From Antilocapra americana (lineage: Eukaryota; Chordata; Mammalia; Artiodactyla; Antilocapridae): DNA of 64,000 nucleotides. Below, in pieces: positions 36,365 to 48,825 of this stretch. The stretch lies in the NCBI GenBank assembly GCA_007570785.1, contig ML664159.1, forward strand, positions 1,569,610-1,633,609, given 5' to 3'. The position numbers were made by a program, and so were the translations under genes. The first letter of the stretch is position 1; each line of letters starts with the position of its first letter. The notes under the pieces were generated by a model. It saw only the letters and a list, made by a program, of their open reading frames with translations, ran no database searches and was not told where the DNA came from.

Positions 36365-36485
36365 CTCATGGCAGCACATTAAAAGCACTTGGGGATCTTC
36401 TTAAAAGTGCTGATCACAAAGCCCCGCTATGTATCAGTTAAATCAGCATCTCTCAGGATGGCGCTGGACGGAGTATCTACTCTGT
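36365..36485 (+). mobile_element. MER5-like hAT fossil
   Basis: gcagcacattaaaagcactt and ggggatcttcttaaaagtgc are the typical MER5 opening. No coding capacity. Confidence 0.6.
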
Positions 36486-36514
36486 TTGATGATTTGCTTA
36501 AACTCAAGGATTCT

Positions 36515-36745
36515 ACCGTGTATCCAGAGTTATGAGTACTGACATACATTATGTGACTTATGCCTCTTAATATTTCTGTGAAGTAGGCAGAGATAATTAA
36601 TTGCCTCTTATTATCGAGTCAGAGAAACGAAGACCCTCTCTGAGGTCATAAAGCTAGGGTATGACAGAGCCAGGCTTGAAATCAGGTGCTCTGGGCCCCA
36701 GAGCAACTCTCCCCTTCTGTTTCATCATACGGACTACTGCCTTCA
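36515..36745 (-). repeat. MIR SINE
   Basis: Antisense MIR: ttctgtgaagtaggcagaga, gagtcagagaaacgaag, gaggtcataaagctagggta and caggcttgaaatcaggt. Confidence 0.75.
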
Positions 36746-37146
36746 AGTCCCATCTAGACCACAAACTGGCTCATCACTGATAGGACTTTCCAACAGCTTT
36801 GCCTCCAATTTTATGGTCTATGAAAACAAGGACTCTAGTTCCTGATTCCTTAGACCCTTTCTAGCAAATACTAAAAAACTGTAACATACTAGGTCTAGCT
36901 TTAAAATAAGGACAATAAGGAATGAAGGCAGAGGATGTGGCATGGATCAGGTGAACACCAGAAGACACAGAATTTGAGCCTGACCCCTGAAGAACATAGT
37001 AAGAACACTTGGTACTGTTTTAAAATTTTTCTTGTTCTAGGCCATGTACTTTTTTTTCCTTTTTACTTAAGAGTATGCAAACAGTAGCTGTGATTACTTT
37101 ATAAATACTCTGTTTACCACAGTAAAAATTTAGACCTTGCTATCTG

Positions 37147-37538
37147 TTCTTAGTAGGACTTCTCTGTAGCTCAAACAGTAAAGAATCTGCCTGAGATGCA
37201 GGAAACCAGGGTTTGCTCCCTGGGTCAGGAAGATCCTCTGAAGAAGGGAATGGCAACCTGCTCCAGTATTCTTTTTTTTTTTTTTATTGTTTTTGCCATA
37301 CATTGTCATGATATCACCATGAGTTTACATATGCTTCCCCTCTGGGTCCCCCCTCCCTCCTCCCTCCCCCCCGGGAAATCTCGCTGCACCAGCCCCCAGC
37401 ATCAATCCTGGGCTGGCGATTGATTAGACACTGCTCCAGTATTCTTGCCTGGAGAATTCCATGGACAGAGAAGATGGGCGGGCTACAGTTTGTGGGGCTG
37501 CAAAGAGTAGGACCTACTGAATGACTAACACACACATC
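37147..37538 (+). mobile_element. Bov-tA SINE, interrupted by L1 tail
   Basis: tRNA-like head gacttctctgtagctcaaac through gggtcaggaagatcctctg; the body resumes after 37430 with cttgcctggagaattcc and ends actgaatgactaacac. Confidence 0.92.
37274..37430 (-). mobile_element. L1 3' end (157 bp) inside a Bov-tA, 16-bp target duplication
   Basis: A T run then the complement of the young L1 3' UTR, including a C-rich tract at about 37349-37373. Exact 16-bp repeats ctgctccagtattctt flank it at 37258-37273 and 37431-37446. Confidence 0.94.
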
Positions 37539-37805
37539 TGTTCTTGGTAACTAGAAAGCCAGTTTCATTTATTGCTTACTTCTAATCTTGGTTGTTTTCT
37601 TGGTGACACTGGACAAGGGGACTTAAGTGAGGCTTAACCTTCCCTAAAGCCAGTAAAATATTTTCTCTTAGTTCTACAAGAACACTCATGTCACAGCACA
37701 AAAGCATCTCTATGGGGCATGTTAAAAAGAATAAAAAGTTGACTATATTACACATTAACTTTGAAACGCTGGCTTGTTGTTTGACTGAAGGTAGGTCAAA
37801 ATGTA

Positions 37806-38025
37806 GGCTTCCCCACTGGCTCATTGGTAAAACACCTTTTGCAGTGCAGAAGACATGTGAACCATCCCTAGGTCATCAAGATCCCCTGGAGGAATACGTG
37901 GCAACCCACTCCCATATTCTTGCCTGGAGAATCCCCATGGACAGAGAAGCCTGGTGGGCTACAGTCCATGGGGTTGCAAAAAGTCGGACACAACTGAAGC
38001 GACTGAGCATGCATGTATGCATAGG
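37806..38025 (+). mobile_element. Bov-tA SINE
   Basis: gcttccccactggctcattg to gcaaaaagtcggacacaact, then tgaagcgactgagcatgc. Confidence 0.92.
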
Positions 38026-38057
38026 TCAAAATGCACACAGCTGTTAGGAGACAGAAG

Positions 38058-38248
38058 TCAAGTGTGGTCCTCAGACATACCTAGTTCCTCTTAAGGCAGC
38101 AACAGGTCCCCAGACTTGGCTTTCTTTGTACAAACTGCTACACATGTCTCCAGAAATCCTTGTTCCTTGAGAATCTGTATTTTAAAAGCTCTCCCAAGTA
38201 ATTCTGAGGCCCATTTAAGTTTGGAAACCACAGCTCCAGGCAGCACTA
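38058..38248 (+). mobile_element. MER5A-like hAT fossil
   Basis: gtgtggtcctcagacatacc at the start, gaatctgtattttaaaagct in the middle and taagtttggaaaccaca at the end fit MER5A. Confidence 0.7.
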
Positions 38249-38531
38249 CTGCTCTCCAGACCTGTTGAGCACGTGGTCAGTCTGTTTCCCAGGCACACCA
38301 CTTAATTCAGAGTCACGTAAGTGAAAGAAGCAGAGGCTTGCTAGCTTAGTTGTATATTAGGATATCAGTACAAGGTCTCATTTCCTACTGATAAAATATG
38401 AAATATCCCAGTTAAAGCAAGAGTTATAAGATATGAAATTCTGACTTTCGACTAACCATTACTGACTGTGTCTCCATAACCTTTTGTCCCCTTGGAGGCT
38501 GCTCAGGACAATTTCAGACCCACTCTAACTT

Positions 38532-38747
38532 GGGTGTGCTAGTCGCTCAGTTGTATCTGACTCTTTTGAGACCCCATGGACTATAGCCTGCCAGGCTCCT
38601 CTGTCCATGGGGTTTCCTAGGCAAGAACACTTGAGTGAGTTGCCATTTCCTCCTCCAGGGGATCTTCCTGACCAGGAATTGAACCCACATCTCCCACATC
38701 TTCTGCACCGAAGGCAGATTCTTTACCTCTGAGCCACCGGAGAAGCC
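38532..38747 (-). mobile_element. Bov-tA SINE
   Basis: Antisense: tgctagtcgctcagttgtat to gagccaccggagaagcc. Confidence 0.92.
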
Positions 38748-40430
38748 TTTACCCTAACTTGTAATTAGCTGCTAAGTGGGGACGAGGTACTTTCTTAATT
38801 TTGAGCCTTATGACCACCCGTATTTTATCAGATCTCACCAACATCCCATCCAGAGTCACCTCTTTAAAAAGATACCTTGACATGAAACTTAAACAGTGGG
38901 CTACACACACTAACGTAGAGGAAGTATTTGTCAAGGTTGTTAGCATCTCATTCATTTCTTAAAGTTGCTGTACACACTTGCCACCTACCTCCTGTGTTTT
39001 GTTTTAATTTCATTTTAAAGGAAAGTATGCTTTGTATGCTAACAAATTCATAAACCCCCACCAATATCCAAATTCTTACACTCAAGCCTCTATATCCCTC
39101 ACTAACTACTGGTTTATGGAGTCAATTATTTTTTGCCAAAAACAGAAAAAAAAAAGTCAAGAAAGAGCAACTGATTTCATGCAAACTATCCTAATTTTGT
39201 CCGTAGAAGTCCTACTTCTGTGAGCCTGTAAGGCTTTCTGCCTACTAGTCAAAGAAAGGACAATGGAGGAAGAGATCACAGTTTTCTCTAGAAAACAAAA
39301 CACTTCCCTGCCCCCAAGCCTTTGCTGCTTTCAGGTCAAAGTCTCCATCTCTGGAGGGCTGAGGGGCTCAGAGAAACTACCTGCTGATCTGAAGCAGGCC
39401 TGACACCTTCCAGCCACAGCCAGTTGAAAATCAAGTTGTATGGCATTTAAAGCAGGCACCTTATTTCTGTGACAGGCGGTTTTGTGGGGGGAAAAATAAA
39501 TATCCGTGCAAAAAAAAAAAAAAAAAAACAGCAACATAAAAACAGATCTCCCTGCGGTAAAGAAAAAGCCTAGGAGTATCCTCGTAGGTCTATTTTTCAA
39601 CAATCGTCTGTCCCCATTCAAACCCTGGTCCTGGTATCAAAAGCTTCCCTTTTTAAAATACCATGTAAACATTGTTGAGTAACTGTCACAAATAAGTGGC
39701 ATTTTAATTAGTCAATATTTCAAATCACTGCACTATAGATCTTAAAATCATTCTTTAAGCAGAAAAATCTAAAAATGGGAGAAAAGTGAAAAAAACCCAA
39801 AAACTTCTCTTAAGCAAAATTTGCATATATAATTGGAGCAGATGTGCTATAAAGTTTTCTAAATAGCCAATCCCAGAAAGGAAAAAAAAAGGAAGGCCAG
39901 CATTAAAACCCAAACTATCTGATCACAAGATTCCTTGAGTCTCTCTGCATTCAGAAATAACTACACACACTAACACACAAGCACATTCATGTGGACACAA
40001 ACATTTGCACACTTCTTCAGTAGTACAAGCGTGTCCACCAAGCAAGAACAACCAGGGCTGAGAAGTGTCCATGATTACCCTTGACTGCTGGGGTAAATCT
40101 TGGGGAGCACTTAGAAATTGACAACGGACAGAAAAAAAACATCAGGGAGGGCAGGGAGAGTGTCAGGATGGATTGAGAGAGTAGGAAATATTAAACACAA
40201 TGGTGGCAGGGACAAGGAGGAGAAACTGGAAGCAAAAATTTTGATGGTGAAGAAGGGAGTCAGTGAGAAGTAACCAAAGGGTAAGAAAGAGCTGCAATCC
40301 AAGAACAAATAGGAGGTAGATAGGAAAGTTGCTGAACAACTGACAGACATCTTAATGCAGAAACACAGAACACTGGGAGAGTCATACATGACGTTGGTAG
40401 GTCAATGGAACTGCAGCACCTCCTTTAGCC
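38748..40430. other. Intron, nothing assigned
   Basis: No exon. Poly-A run at 39511-39528; bases 39240-39660 look unique. Confidence 0.5.
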
Positions 40431-40431
40431 A

Positions 40432-40464
40432 CTGTGTGTGTGGGGGGGTGCGCGCGCACACACG
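40432..40464. repeat. GT/CG/CA microsatellite
   Basis: gtgtgtgtggggggg then gcgcgcgcacacacgcg, at the tail end of the antisense SINE that follows. Confidence 0.8.
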
Positions 40465-40662
40465 CGTACACTGGTCATTCAGTTGTGCCCAACTCTTTGG
40501 GATCCCATGGCCTGTAGTCCACCAGGTTCCTCTGTTCAAGGGAATTTCTCAGGCAAGAATACTGGAGTGGGTTGCCATTCCCGTCTCCAGGGGATCATCC
40601 TGACCCAGGTCTCCTGTATTACAGGCAGATTCTTTACCATCTGAGTCACTAGGGAAGTCACT
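40465..40662 (-). mobile_element. Bov-tA SINE
   Basis: Antisense: ggtcattcagttgtgcccaa to ctgagtcactagggaagtc. Confidence 0.9.
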
Positions 40663-40834
40663 ATGGTCTACATAGTTTTAAGACATAAGCATTGCCATAT
40701 AATAGTCTGTCCTTCTGGAAGCTTTTCCAGAGTAAGAATTCTACACTTTCTTAAACGTTGGCAAAAGATAGAAGTCCTTATGGAAAAGGATGATAAACAT
40801 AACTACATGTAAAAATATCTATATAAACCATAAT

Positions 40835-41525
40835 AATCATTCAAAATAAGCAAAAAAAATAGGAGAAAACTTTTGTAAAGAGACCTAACAGAAAAAAGGA
40901 TTAATATCCATGATCTGAAAGGGTCCCTGCAAATCAACCAGCAAAAGGATAAGAATAGACAATTCACAGAAGAAATGACTGACAAATAGAAATATGCTTA
41001 ACAGTACCCATGGTTAAAAATCTTAAAGTCAAAAGTGAAATATTATTTCACCTGATAAGCACAAATTTTAATGTGAAAAAAAGATATTGAGGATGAAGTT
41101 GTGGGGCTAATAGTAAGATTATAAATTAGGTAATATTATTTGAATCAACTTAGCAATATTTATCTAAATTTAAAATAAATATTTATTATGACCTTGCAAT
41201 TAGAGAACCAGGGATTTATCCTGGTTAAACACCGGCAAAATAAAGCAAGAAATAGAAATTATACAGTTGATCACTACCACCTTGTTTGCAATTGTTTAAA
41301 AAACAAACCAGAAATCATCTAAATGTCTATGAGGCCTGATTAAATAAATGAGCTAACATAAAACATTATGATGTCATTAAAAATAATATCATAGATCTGC
41401 CAAAACAGAAAGCTGTCCAAGATACAGTATTAAGTGAATAACAAGTGACAAAGCAATATTTGTAGCATGGCAATTCTATTTGACTTTTGTAACATACAGA
41501 AAAATATGTTATATAGTCTTAGAAA
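40835..41525 (+). mobile_element. Old L1 3' fragment
   Basis: Degenerate L1 ORF2 end: aaaaggattaatatccatga, ccctgcaaatcaaccagc, gcaatagc-like tract and aacattatgatgtcatt; many stops. Confidence 0.65.
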
Positions 41526-41703
41526 TTCTCTATAATTTGTGGAAAAGAAATGGTACTTAAACAGGAAGAGACAAGGATACCTTCAATTCCTATCTTAGAG
41601 TTTTTTGTATTGTTAAAGAATTTTCTTGTCTTTGCCATGAGCAAGCACTGCTTTGAAAAAAAATTTTAACATGTGACATGTTATATTTATTTTAAAATCA
41701 TAC

Positions 41704-42735
41704 GCCAATGAAGCAATGGACAAACAATTAATCTCAAAAATATACAAGCAACTCCTGCAGCTCCATTCTAGAAAAATAAACGACCCAATCAAAGAGTGGG
41801 CCAAAGAACTTAACAGACATTTCTCCAAAGAAGACATAAAAATGGCTAACAAACACATGAAAAGATGCTCAACATCACTCATTATCAGAGAAATGCAAAT
41901 CAAAACCACAATGAGGTACCACTTTACACCAGTCAGAATGGCTGCCATCCAAAAGTCTACAAGCAATAAATGCTGGAGAGGATGTGGAGAAAAGGGAACC
42001 CTCTTACACTGTTGGTGGGAATGCAAACTAGTACAGCCACTATGGAGAACAGTGTGGAGATTCCTTAAAAAACTGAAAATAGAACTGCCATATGACCCAG
42101 CAATCCCACTGCTGGGCATACACACAGAGGAAACCAGAATTGAAAGAGACATGTGTACCCCAGTGTTCATCGCCACATTGTTTACAATAGCCAGGACATG
42201 GAAGCAACCTAGATGCCCATCAACTGACAAATGGATAAGAAAGCTGTGGTACATATACACAATGGAATATTACTCAGCATTAAAAAAAAAATTCATTTGA
42301 ATCAGTTCTACTCAGGTGGACAGAATTGGAGCCTATTATCCAGAGTGAAGTAAGCCAGAAGGAAAAACAACAATACAGTATACTAACTCATATATATGGA
42401 ATTTAGAAAGATGGTAACGAGAACCCTGCATGTGGGACAGCAAAAGAAATGCAGATGTATAGAACAGTCTCGTGGACTCTGTGGAAAAGGGCAAGGGTGG
42501 GATGATATGGGAGAATGGCACTGAAACATGTTAATTATCATATGTGAAATCAATCGCCAGCCCAGGGTTGATGCTAGGGGCTGGTGCACCGGGATGACCC
42601 AGGGGGAGGGAATCGGGAGGGAGAAGGGAGGGGGGTTCTGGAGGGGGAGCATATGTATAACCATGGCGGATTCATGTCAATGTATGGCAAAACCAACACA
42701 ATAAAGTAAAGAAAATTTAAAAAATAAAAAAAAAA
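41704..42735 (+). mobile_element. Young L1 3' end with open ORF2 C-terminus
   Basis: The frame 41716-42300 is open for 194 residues of L1 ORF2 C-terminus ([31 protein letters not shown]). The 3' UTR and an A-rich tail follow. Short aaatcatac repeats at each end suggest the target duplication. It lacks ORF1, the endonuclease and the reverse transcriptase, so it is inert. Confidence 0.92.
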
Positions 42736-43586
42736 TCATACACAATTTGCAAAGTAAATATTGCCACTCCTTTGCAACTCTGCCAATTGCAAACATGAAT
42801 GCAGGAAGAAAAAAAAAATGCCCAAAGACCTGCACTGAAATCCTGGGTTCATTTCTCAGTCACACTGTCTGCTGGCCAACATGGTTGACTCTGAGCCAGT
42901 CACTTCACGTGTTAAAGACAAGAATAGTGGTAAAGATTCAATGAGATAAAGCAAAAGTGTCATGCTCAATTCTCAGCATATGTCACACCTTGAACAAACA
43001 TTAGTTTCTTTCCTTCTTCCTAAATGATATCAGAGCTCAGTAAAAGCAGCAGCTCAGAGTACTGTCAGCAGACTCGCAATCGCTGAAAATTCTGACAGGA
43101 AAATACATATGCTTCCAAATGTTGCAGGGACTTGAGTTTCTATGTCACCCTAAGTCATATGGCCTAATCCCAGGGAATTGATTCCTGTCCACACACAGAT
43201 GACTCCAAGTGTAAATTTCCAGTATCATCCTCCACCTTCAGTCCCAGTTTTATGTACAACTGCCAGAAAACAATGCTATGATATCTCAGAATCTTAACAT
43301 CATACAAATCTTACACCTGCTCTTGCTCTAGCCTCTCCATCTCAGTAAATGGCCTCCTACCCCCTAAATGTTTAAAACCAAAACATCACTGTTTCCTTTC
43401 TCCATCCTTCAGAAAGCCTTGACTCTTCATCCAAAGCACAACCCAAATCCACTGTTTCTCTCCATCAGTATGGCGACCTTGCGATCCAAACCAACCACGA
43501 TCTCTCCTGGATGTCTAAGCATTCCAGTTGACTTCCCTGCTTCCCCTCATAAAAGTTCTCCATGTCACAGTTGCTGTGGTATTTTT
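42736..43586. other. Intron with possible MIR and L2 fragments
   Basis: 42830-43010 resembles a MIR (actctgagccagtcacttca) and 43320-43560 an L2-like piece. Both are too decayed for firm calls. Confidence 0.35.
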
Positions 43587-43757
43587 TCTTTTTTGTCTAA
43601 TAGGTTTTTGTTATTTTATTATAGTAGTTTGTATCTGCTAATCCCAAACTCCTAATTTATCCCTCCCCTACCCCTTTTCCTCTTTAATAATAAGTTTGTT
43701 TTCTATCTCTATGAGTCTGTTTCTGTTTTGTATATAAGTTTACTAGTATCATATTTT

Positions 43758-44083
43758 TTAATAATTTTCCTAGTTATTTTTAGCTGTGCTAAATCTTCAT
43801 TGCTGCACAGATTTTTTCTCTAGTTGCAGTGAGAGGGGACTACTCTCCAGTTAAACAGTACACAGGCTTCTCGTTGCTGTGGCTTCTCTTGTTGCAGAGC
43901 ACAGGCTCTAGGCACACACGCGTCGGCAGTTGCAGCCCCCGGCTCTAGAGCACAGTCTCAGTAGTTACGGTGCATGGGCTTAGCTGCTTCACAGCATGTG
44001 GGAGCATCCCAGGCCAGGGATTGAATCCATGTCTCCTGCATTGGCAGGCAGATTCTTTAGCACTGAGCTAATGGGAAGCTCCT
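43758..44083 (-). mobile_element. CHR-type SINE (longer, CHR-2-like), antisense
   Basis: Contains the repeating gcttctcgttgctgtggct motif, ggcttctcttgttgcagagc and the tRNA-like end tgcattggcaggcagattct. Flanked by exact gtatcatatttt repeats at 43746-43757 and 44084-44095. Confidence 0.88.
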
Positions 44084-44239
44084 GTATCATATTTTAGATT
44101 GCACATATAAGTGATAGCCTACGGTATTTGTCTTTGCCTGCCTGACTTACTTTTCACTTAGTATGATAATCTCTAGGTCCATCCATGTTGTTGCGAGTGA
44201 CATTATTTTATTCTTTTTTATGACAGTAATATTTCATTA

Positions 44240-45444
44240 CTGAAACATAACAGAAGCAGAAGAGATTAAGAAGAGGTGGCAAGAATACACAGAACTATAA
44301 AAGAAAGGTCTTAATGACCCAGATAACCATGATGGTGTGGCCACTCACCTAGAGCCAGATATCCTTAAGTGTGAAGTCAAGTAGGCCTTAGGAAGCATTA
44401 CTAAAAACAAAGCTAGTGGAGGTGACGGAATCCCAGATGACCTATTTCAAATTCTAAAAGATGAAGCTGTTAAAAGTGCTGCACTCAATATGCCACAAAT
44501 CTGGAGAACTCACTCAGCAATGGCCTCAGGACTGGATAAACTCAGTTTTCATTCCAATCCCAAAGAAGGACAATATCAAAGAATGTTCAAAATACTGTAC
44601 AATTGCGTTCAATTCACATGCTAGTAAGGTAATGCTCAAAATATGTCAAGCTCAGCTTCAGCAGCACACAAACTGAGATGATATGACTCTAATGGCAGAA
44701 AATGAAGAGGAACTAAAGAGCCTCTTGATGAGGGTGAAAGAGGAAAGTGAAAAGCTCGCTTAAAACTCAACATTCAAAAAACTAAGATCATGGCATCCAG
44801 TGTTGTCACTTAGTGGCAAATAAAAAGGGGAAAAGTAGAAACAGTGACATATTTTATTTTCTTGGGCTCCAAAATCTCTGCGGATGGTCACTGCAGCCAT
44901 GAAATTAAAAGATGTCTGCTCCTTGGAAGGAAAGCTATGACAAACTAGACAGTGTATTAAAAAGCAAAGACATCACTTTGCCAACAAAGGTCTGTATATT
45001 CAAAGCTATGGTTTTTCCAGCAGTTATGTATGGATGTGAGAACTGGACCATAAATAAGTCTGAGCACCAAAGAACTGATGCTTTTGAATTATGATGTTGG
45101 AAAGACTCTTCAGAGTCCCTTGGACTGCAAGGAAATCAAACCAGTCAATCTGAAAGGGAATCAGTCCTGAATATTCATTGGAATGACTGATGCTGAAGTT
45201 GAAGTTCCAATATCTGGCCACCTGATGTGAAGAACAGACTCAGTGGAAAAGACCCTGATGTTAGGAAAGACTGAAGGCAGGAGGAGAAGGGGGTGACAGA
45301 GGATGACATGGTTGGATGGCATCACTGACTCAATGGACATGAGTTTGAGCAAACCCTGGAATAGTGAAGGACAGGAAAGCCTAGTGTGCTGCAATCTAAT
45401 GGGTTGCAAAGAGTCAGACATGACTGAGCAACTGAACAACAACA
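44240..45444 (+). mobile_element. BovB LINE with internal deletion
   Basis: Begins at the middle of the BovB frame (cagaagcagaagagattaag). At about 44676 it jumps from aactgag to the sequence just after the RT motif C (atgatatgactctaatggc), so the RT core is lost. The 3' end is ctgagcaactgaacaacaac. Confidence 0.9.
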
Positions 45445-45624
45445 GTATTCCATTGCACATATATACTACATCTTCTTTATCCATTCATTTCCTGATGGAC
45501 ATTTAGGTTGCTTCCACGTCTTGGTGATTGTAAACAGTGCTGCTTTGAACACTGAGGAGCATATATCTTTTTGAATTAGAATTTTCTCCAGATATATGCC
45601 CAGAAGTAGGAGTGCAAGATCATG

Positions 45625-45833
45625 TTGGTGTTATTGTTTAGAATTATGCCCAACTTGTGACCCTATGGACTGTAGCCTGCCAGGCTCCTCTGTCCATGGA
45701 ATTTCTCAGGCAAGGATACTGGAGTGGGTTGCCATTTCCTTTTCCAGAGGAACTTCCCAACCCAGGAATCGAACTCACATCTCCTGCATTGTCAAGCAAG
45801 TTCTTTACCACTGAGCCACCAGAGAAGCCCTTG
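45625..45833 (-). mobile_element. Bov-tA SINE
   Basis: Antisense: ctatggactgtagcctgcca to gagccaccagagaagcccttg. Confidence 0.92.
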
Positions 45834-46199
45834 CAAGATTATTTGGCAGCTCTATTTTTAGTTTTTTAAGGAGCCTTCATACTGTTCTCCATTGTAGCTG
45901 TGCCAATTACATTCCCACGAATAGTGTAGAAGGGTTCACTTTCCTCCACGTTCTCCATCATTTACTATTTGCAGTGATGGTCATTCTGACCAGTATGAGG
46001 GGCAACTCATTGAAGTTTTGATTTGCATTTCTCTAATAAGTAGCAATGTTAAGCATTTTTTTTCCACAATGTCTACTGGCTATCGGTATGTCTTCTTCAG
46101 GCCTTCTGTTCATTTTGTGATTAGGTTGTTTTTTGTTGTTAATGTGGTACTTTTTAAGGTCAAGTAGACTTTTCAGAACAATCCAAAGGCCTCTCACAA

Positions 46200-46800
46200 T
46201 AAGTATAATTAATCCCAAACTCCTTGCTGCAGGCCTACATGATCTCCCTCCAGCCTACCTCTCCTACTCTCTTCCTATGATCACTGGGCTCCACATGGTT
46301 CCCCAGTTCATTCTGACTCATTGCTCCTTCTGTTTCAAATGCTTTCTCTCCAGATTTTTGCAAGACTGACTCCTTCCTGCAGTTCAGGCTGGGATTAGGT
46401 AATCCAGAGGAGTAGATACTAATCACCCAATCTGGAGAGGCCATCTGAAAGTGAAGTCACTCAGTTGTGTCTGACTCTTTATGACCCCATGGATTGTAAC
46501 CTACCAGGCTCTCTGTCCATGGAACTTTCCAGGCAAGAATACCAGAGTGGGTTGCCATTTCCTTCTCCAGGAGATCTTCCCAGCCCAAGGATTGAACCTG
46601 GATCTCCCACATTGTAGGCAGACGCTTTACCGTCTGAGTCACAAACAACCATTGATTTTATTTTCTGTCATTTCCCTCTAAAATGTTAGCTTCATGAAAA
46701 TAGAAACTTTTTATTCACTCATGGTTCCCTGTCCCTAGAACAGTTCCTGGCACATAGTGGTGACACCACAAGTTTTTGTTCATTGGATTAATGATTTTTG
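46200..46800. repeat. L2-like fragments around a Bov-tA
   Basis: ctacatgatctccctccagc and tttcaaatgctttctctcc before the SINE; tgttagcttcatgaaaatag and gttcctggcacatagtggtg after it. These are typical L2 3' landmarks. Confidence 0.6.
46445..46643 (-). mobile_element. Bov-tA SINE
   Basis: Antisense: gtgaagtcactcagttgtgt to ctttaccgtctgagtcaca. Confidence 0.9.
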
Positions 46801-48825
46801 TAGTTCCTGCTGAATAGATCTAAAAGAGATCCAATTCTTAATTGTTGCCATAAAAAAAAAAACTTTATGAATAAAAGCTGGGGATTGATTAATATTGATA
46901 TTTATCTCAGGAACAGTGATTTTTTAGCATTTAAAACTAAGTTTTGAGTAAGAGTCAATATGAATGGTGAGAAATGACAACTATTAGCTTAAATGGCAAT
47001 CAATATGTTGTCATTTAAGCTAATAATGAACAGTATGATTGAAAGTGTTTTTATTAGACCGTTCAGAGTATAGTGGTGTCAACAAGCTGGCCAAAGAACT
47101 CATCTAATTAAAGTTTTTATTCTCTCAGAACTCCAAGTTCAGTATAAGTAAACTTCTTAAAGCTGTTCATGAGTTGTCCGTGAGATTTCACTGTATCATA
47201 GATGAGGCAGCATTCTTAGAAGCCCTTTCAGTTCTTCTGTGATTCATCCCCTCATTTAGTACCTACCATCTATACTTTTTCTGACTCCTGCACTCCAGTG
47301 AATCACATGAAAAGCGAGGCTCCAACCTTACATTTGTAAATTGCACATCATAGGAAAAAGAGAAAAAAACTAGAAAACTACCAAAATGCCAGCTATAGTT
47401 GTTTCTGAATTACAGATGATTCATAATCTTCTTCATTTTCTTCTGGGTTTTCCTTTTTTTGCAGTTAAACAGTATTTTTAAAATTAAAAACTTTTTGTTT
47501 TAATATCTATATGCTATTTGCCCATATGGAATAAGAATTGGGAGGAAAAAAAAGATTTAAAACTTAAAAAACAAATACTAAAATGCCTTAATATAATGGA
47601 GAAAGTTTTCAGAATTTAAAATATTCTTTTTCAGTTAGCACAAAAACTACTTCTAATTTTTAATTTTGAAGAGAAAAATATCAGCCTTATTCCTAGAAGT
47701 CATTTATCCCAACCCTCAAAGTTGATCCAAAATTTATTACTAAACATTTTCTGATGCATATTTAAGTCATATTTGCCTGACTTAGAGCCATAGCAAAGCA
47801 TAAGACAGAAAACAATCCTAGTAATTTTGGTGAATTCAGAAAAGCATAGTAGTAGACCCAGAGTAGATGCTCAGCAAACAAATCAGAAGCCTTAAAAATG
47901 GGATGGTACCCTTGAACATAAATGACTGTATCAGCCTCACGCTGAGATTATGATACAGTCAAGCTAAGACCATTGCCAAATTCAAGGTATGCTATGTTTA
48001 AACATAACATATGCACCAGGAGCAACAGGACTTCAGTCCACAAAAAAGCATTGAGGCAGCAACGTAAGTCAACACCCACAAGCCCCCAAGGACACCTGTT
48101 CACCCTACCCTAGGAACAACATTCAGTATGGAATTCAACAACCTGTAGACCCTCATCCTGTAAGGCTGCTTCCCTAAAGATCTCGTCACAGGACAATCAC
48201 GTCCCAGTCTGCATGCTATTTTAAATTTTTCGCAACTGACTCAGCACTCCCACTGCTAATAAGTGCTGTAATCAGAAATACTTTTCCTCTAGCAGAACAA
48301 GGGCAATTCAAACATCAGTTTATCCCCACAATCCAGATCTGAAAGCTAAAAAAGCCCCAACTAGGCCCACATCTTCTTTAAATCTCAGAAAACATTTGCA
48401 GTGCTGTGAAAGCAGTGTGATTCTAATGATAGAAAACTCTTTTGATGAATAATGCAAAAGCATCTGCCAGTATTTAAGAACCATCTTTACTACTGACCAC
48501 TTGGAACAAGTGCATTCTAGGTAAATAAAATATCCAGAAGGACTCTTCTTTAAATATTCAATTCAGGCACATAAAAATAATCAACAAGTTTCAGTTAACT
48601 GGAATCATATTTCCAACCAGTGCACCCTTCCTTTTGTTCTTGAAATTGGGGATTCGAGGTTTAAAGGCCACTCTAGCCAGGTTTACTCATCTAAAGCAGG
48701 TGTCAAGAGTTTCATAGCAACCATCAACTCTATCAGATGGTGGATGTGACTTCCGAGGGCCATCTTAGCAAATGACAATTTCTTTGTTGAAAGAGCTATT
48801 TTTGGTGGCATAAACATACCAGTTA
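46801..48825. other. Intron, nothing assigned except a hairpin
   Basis: No exon or nameable repeat; contains the inverted repeat at 46982-47025. Confidence 0.5.
46982..47025. repeat. Short hairpin, 14-bp perfect arms
   Basis: tattagcttaaatg and its exact complement catttaagctaata, with a 16-nt centre that can extend the stem by about five pairs including two G-U. Confidence 0.85.

Larger units (their letters stand above)
43587..46075 (-). mobile_element. Antisense L1, split by three later insertions
   Basis: Pieces at 43587-43757, 44084-44238, 45446-45622 and 45834-46075 read in order as the complement of L1 3' UTR and ORF2 end (for example cattgcacatatatactaca and acattcccacgaatagtgta). 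The gaps are a CHR SINE, a BovB and a Bov-tA. Confidence 0.85.

Noticed and set aside
41613..42260. 215-residue minus-strand frame
   Set aside because: Antisense shadow of the L1 ORF2 end.
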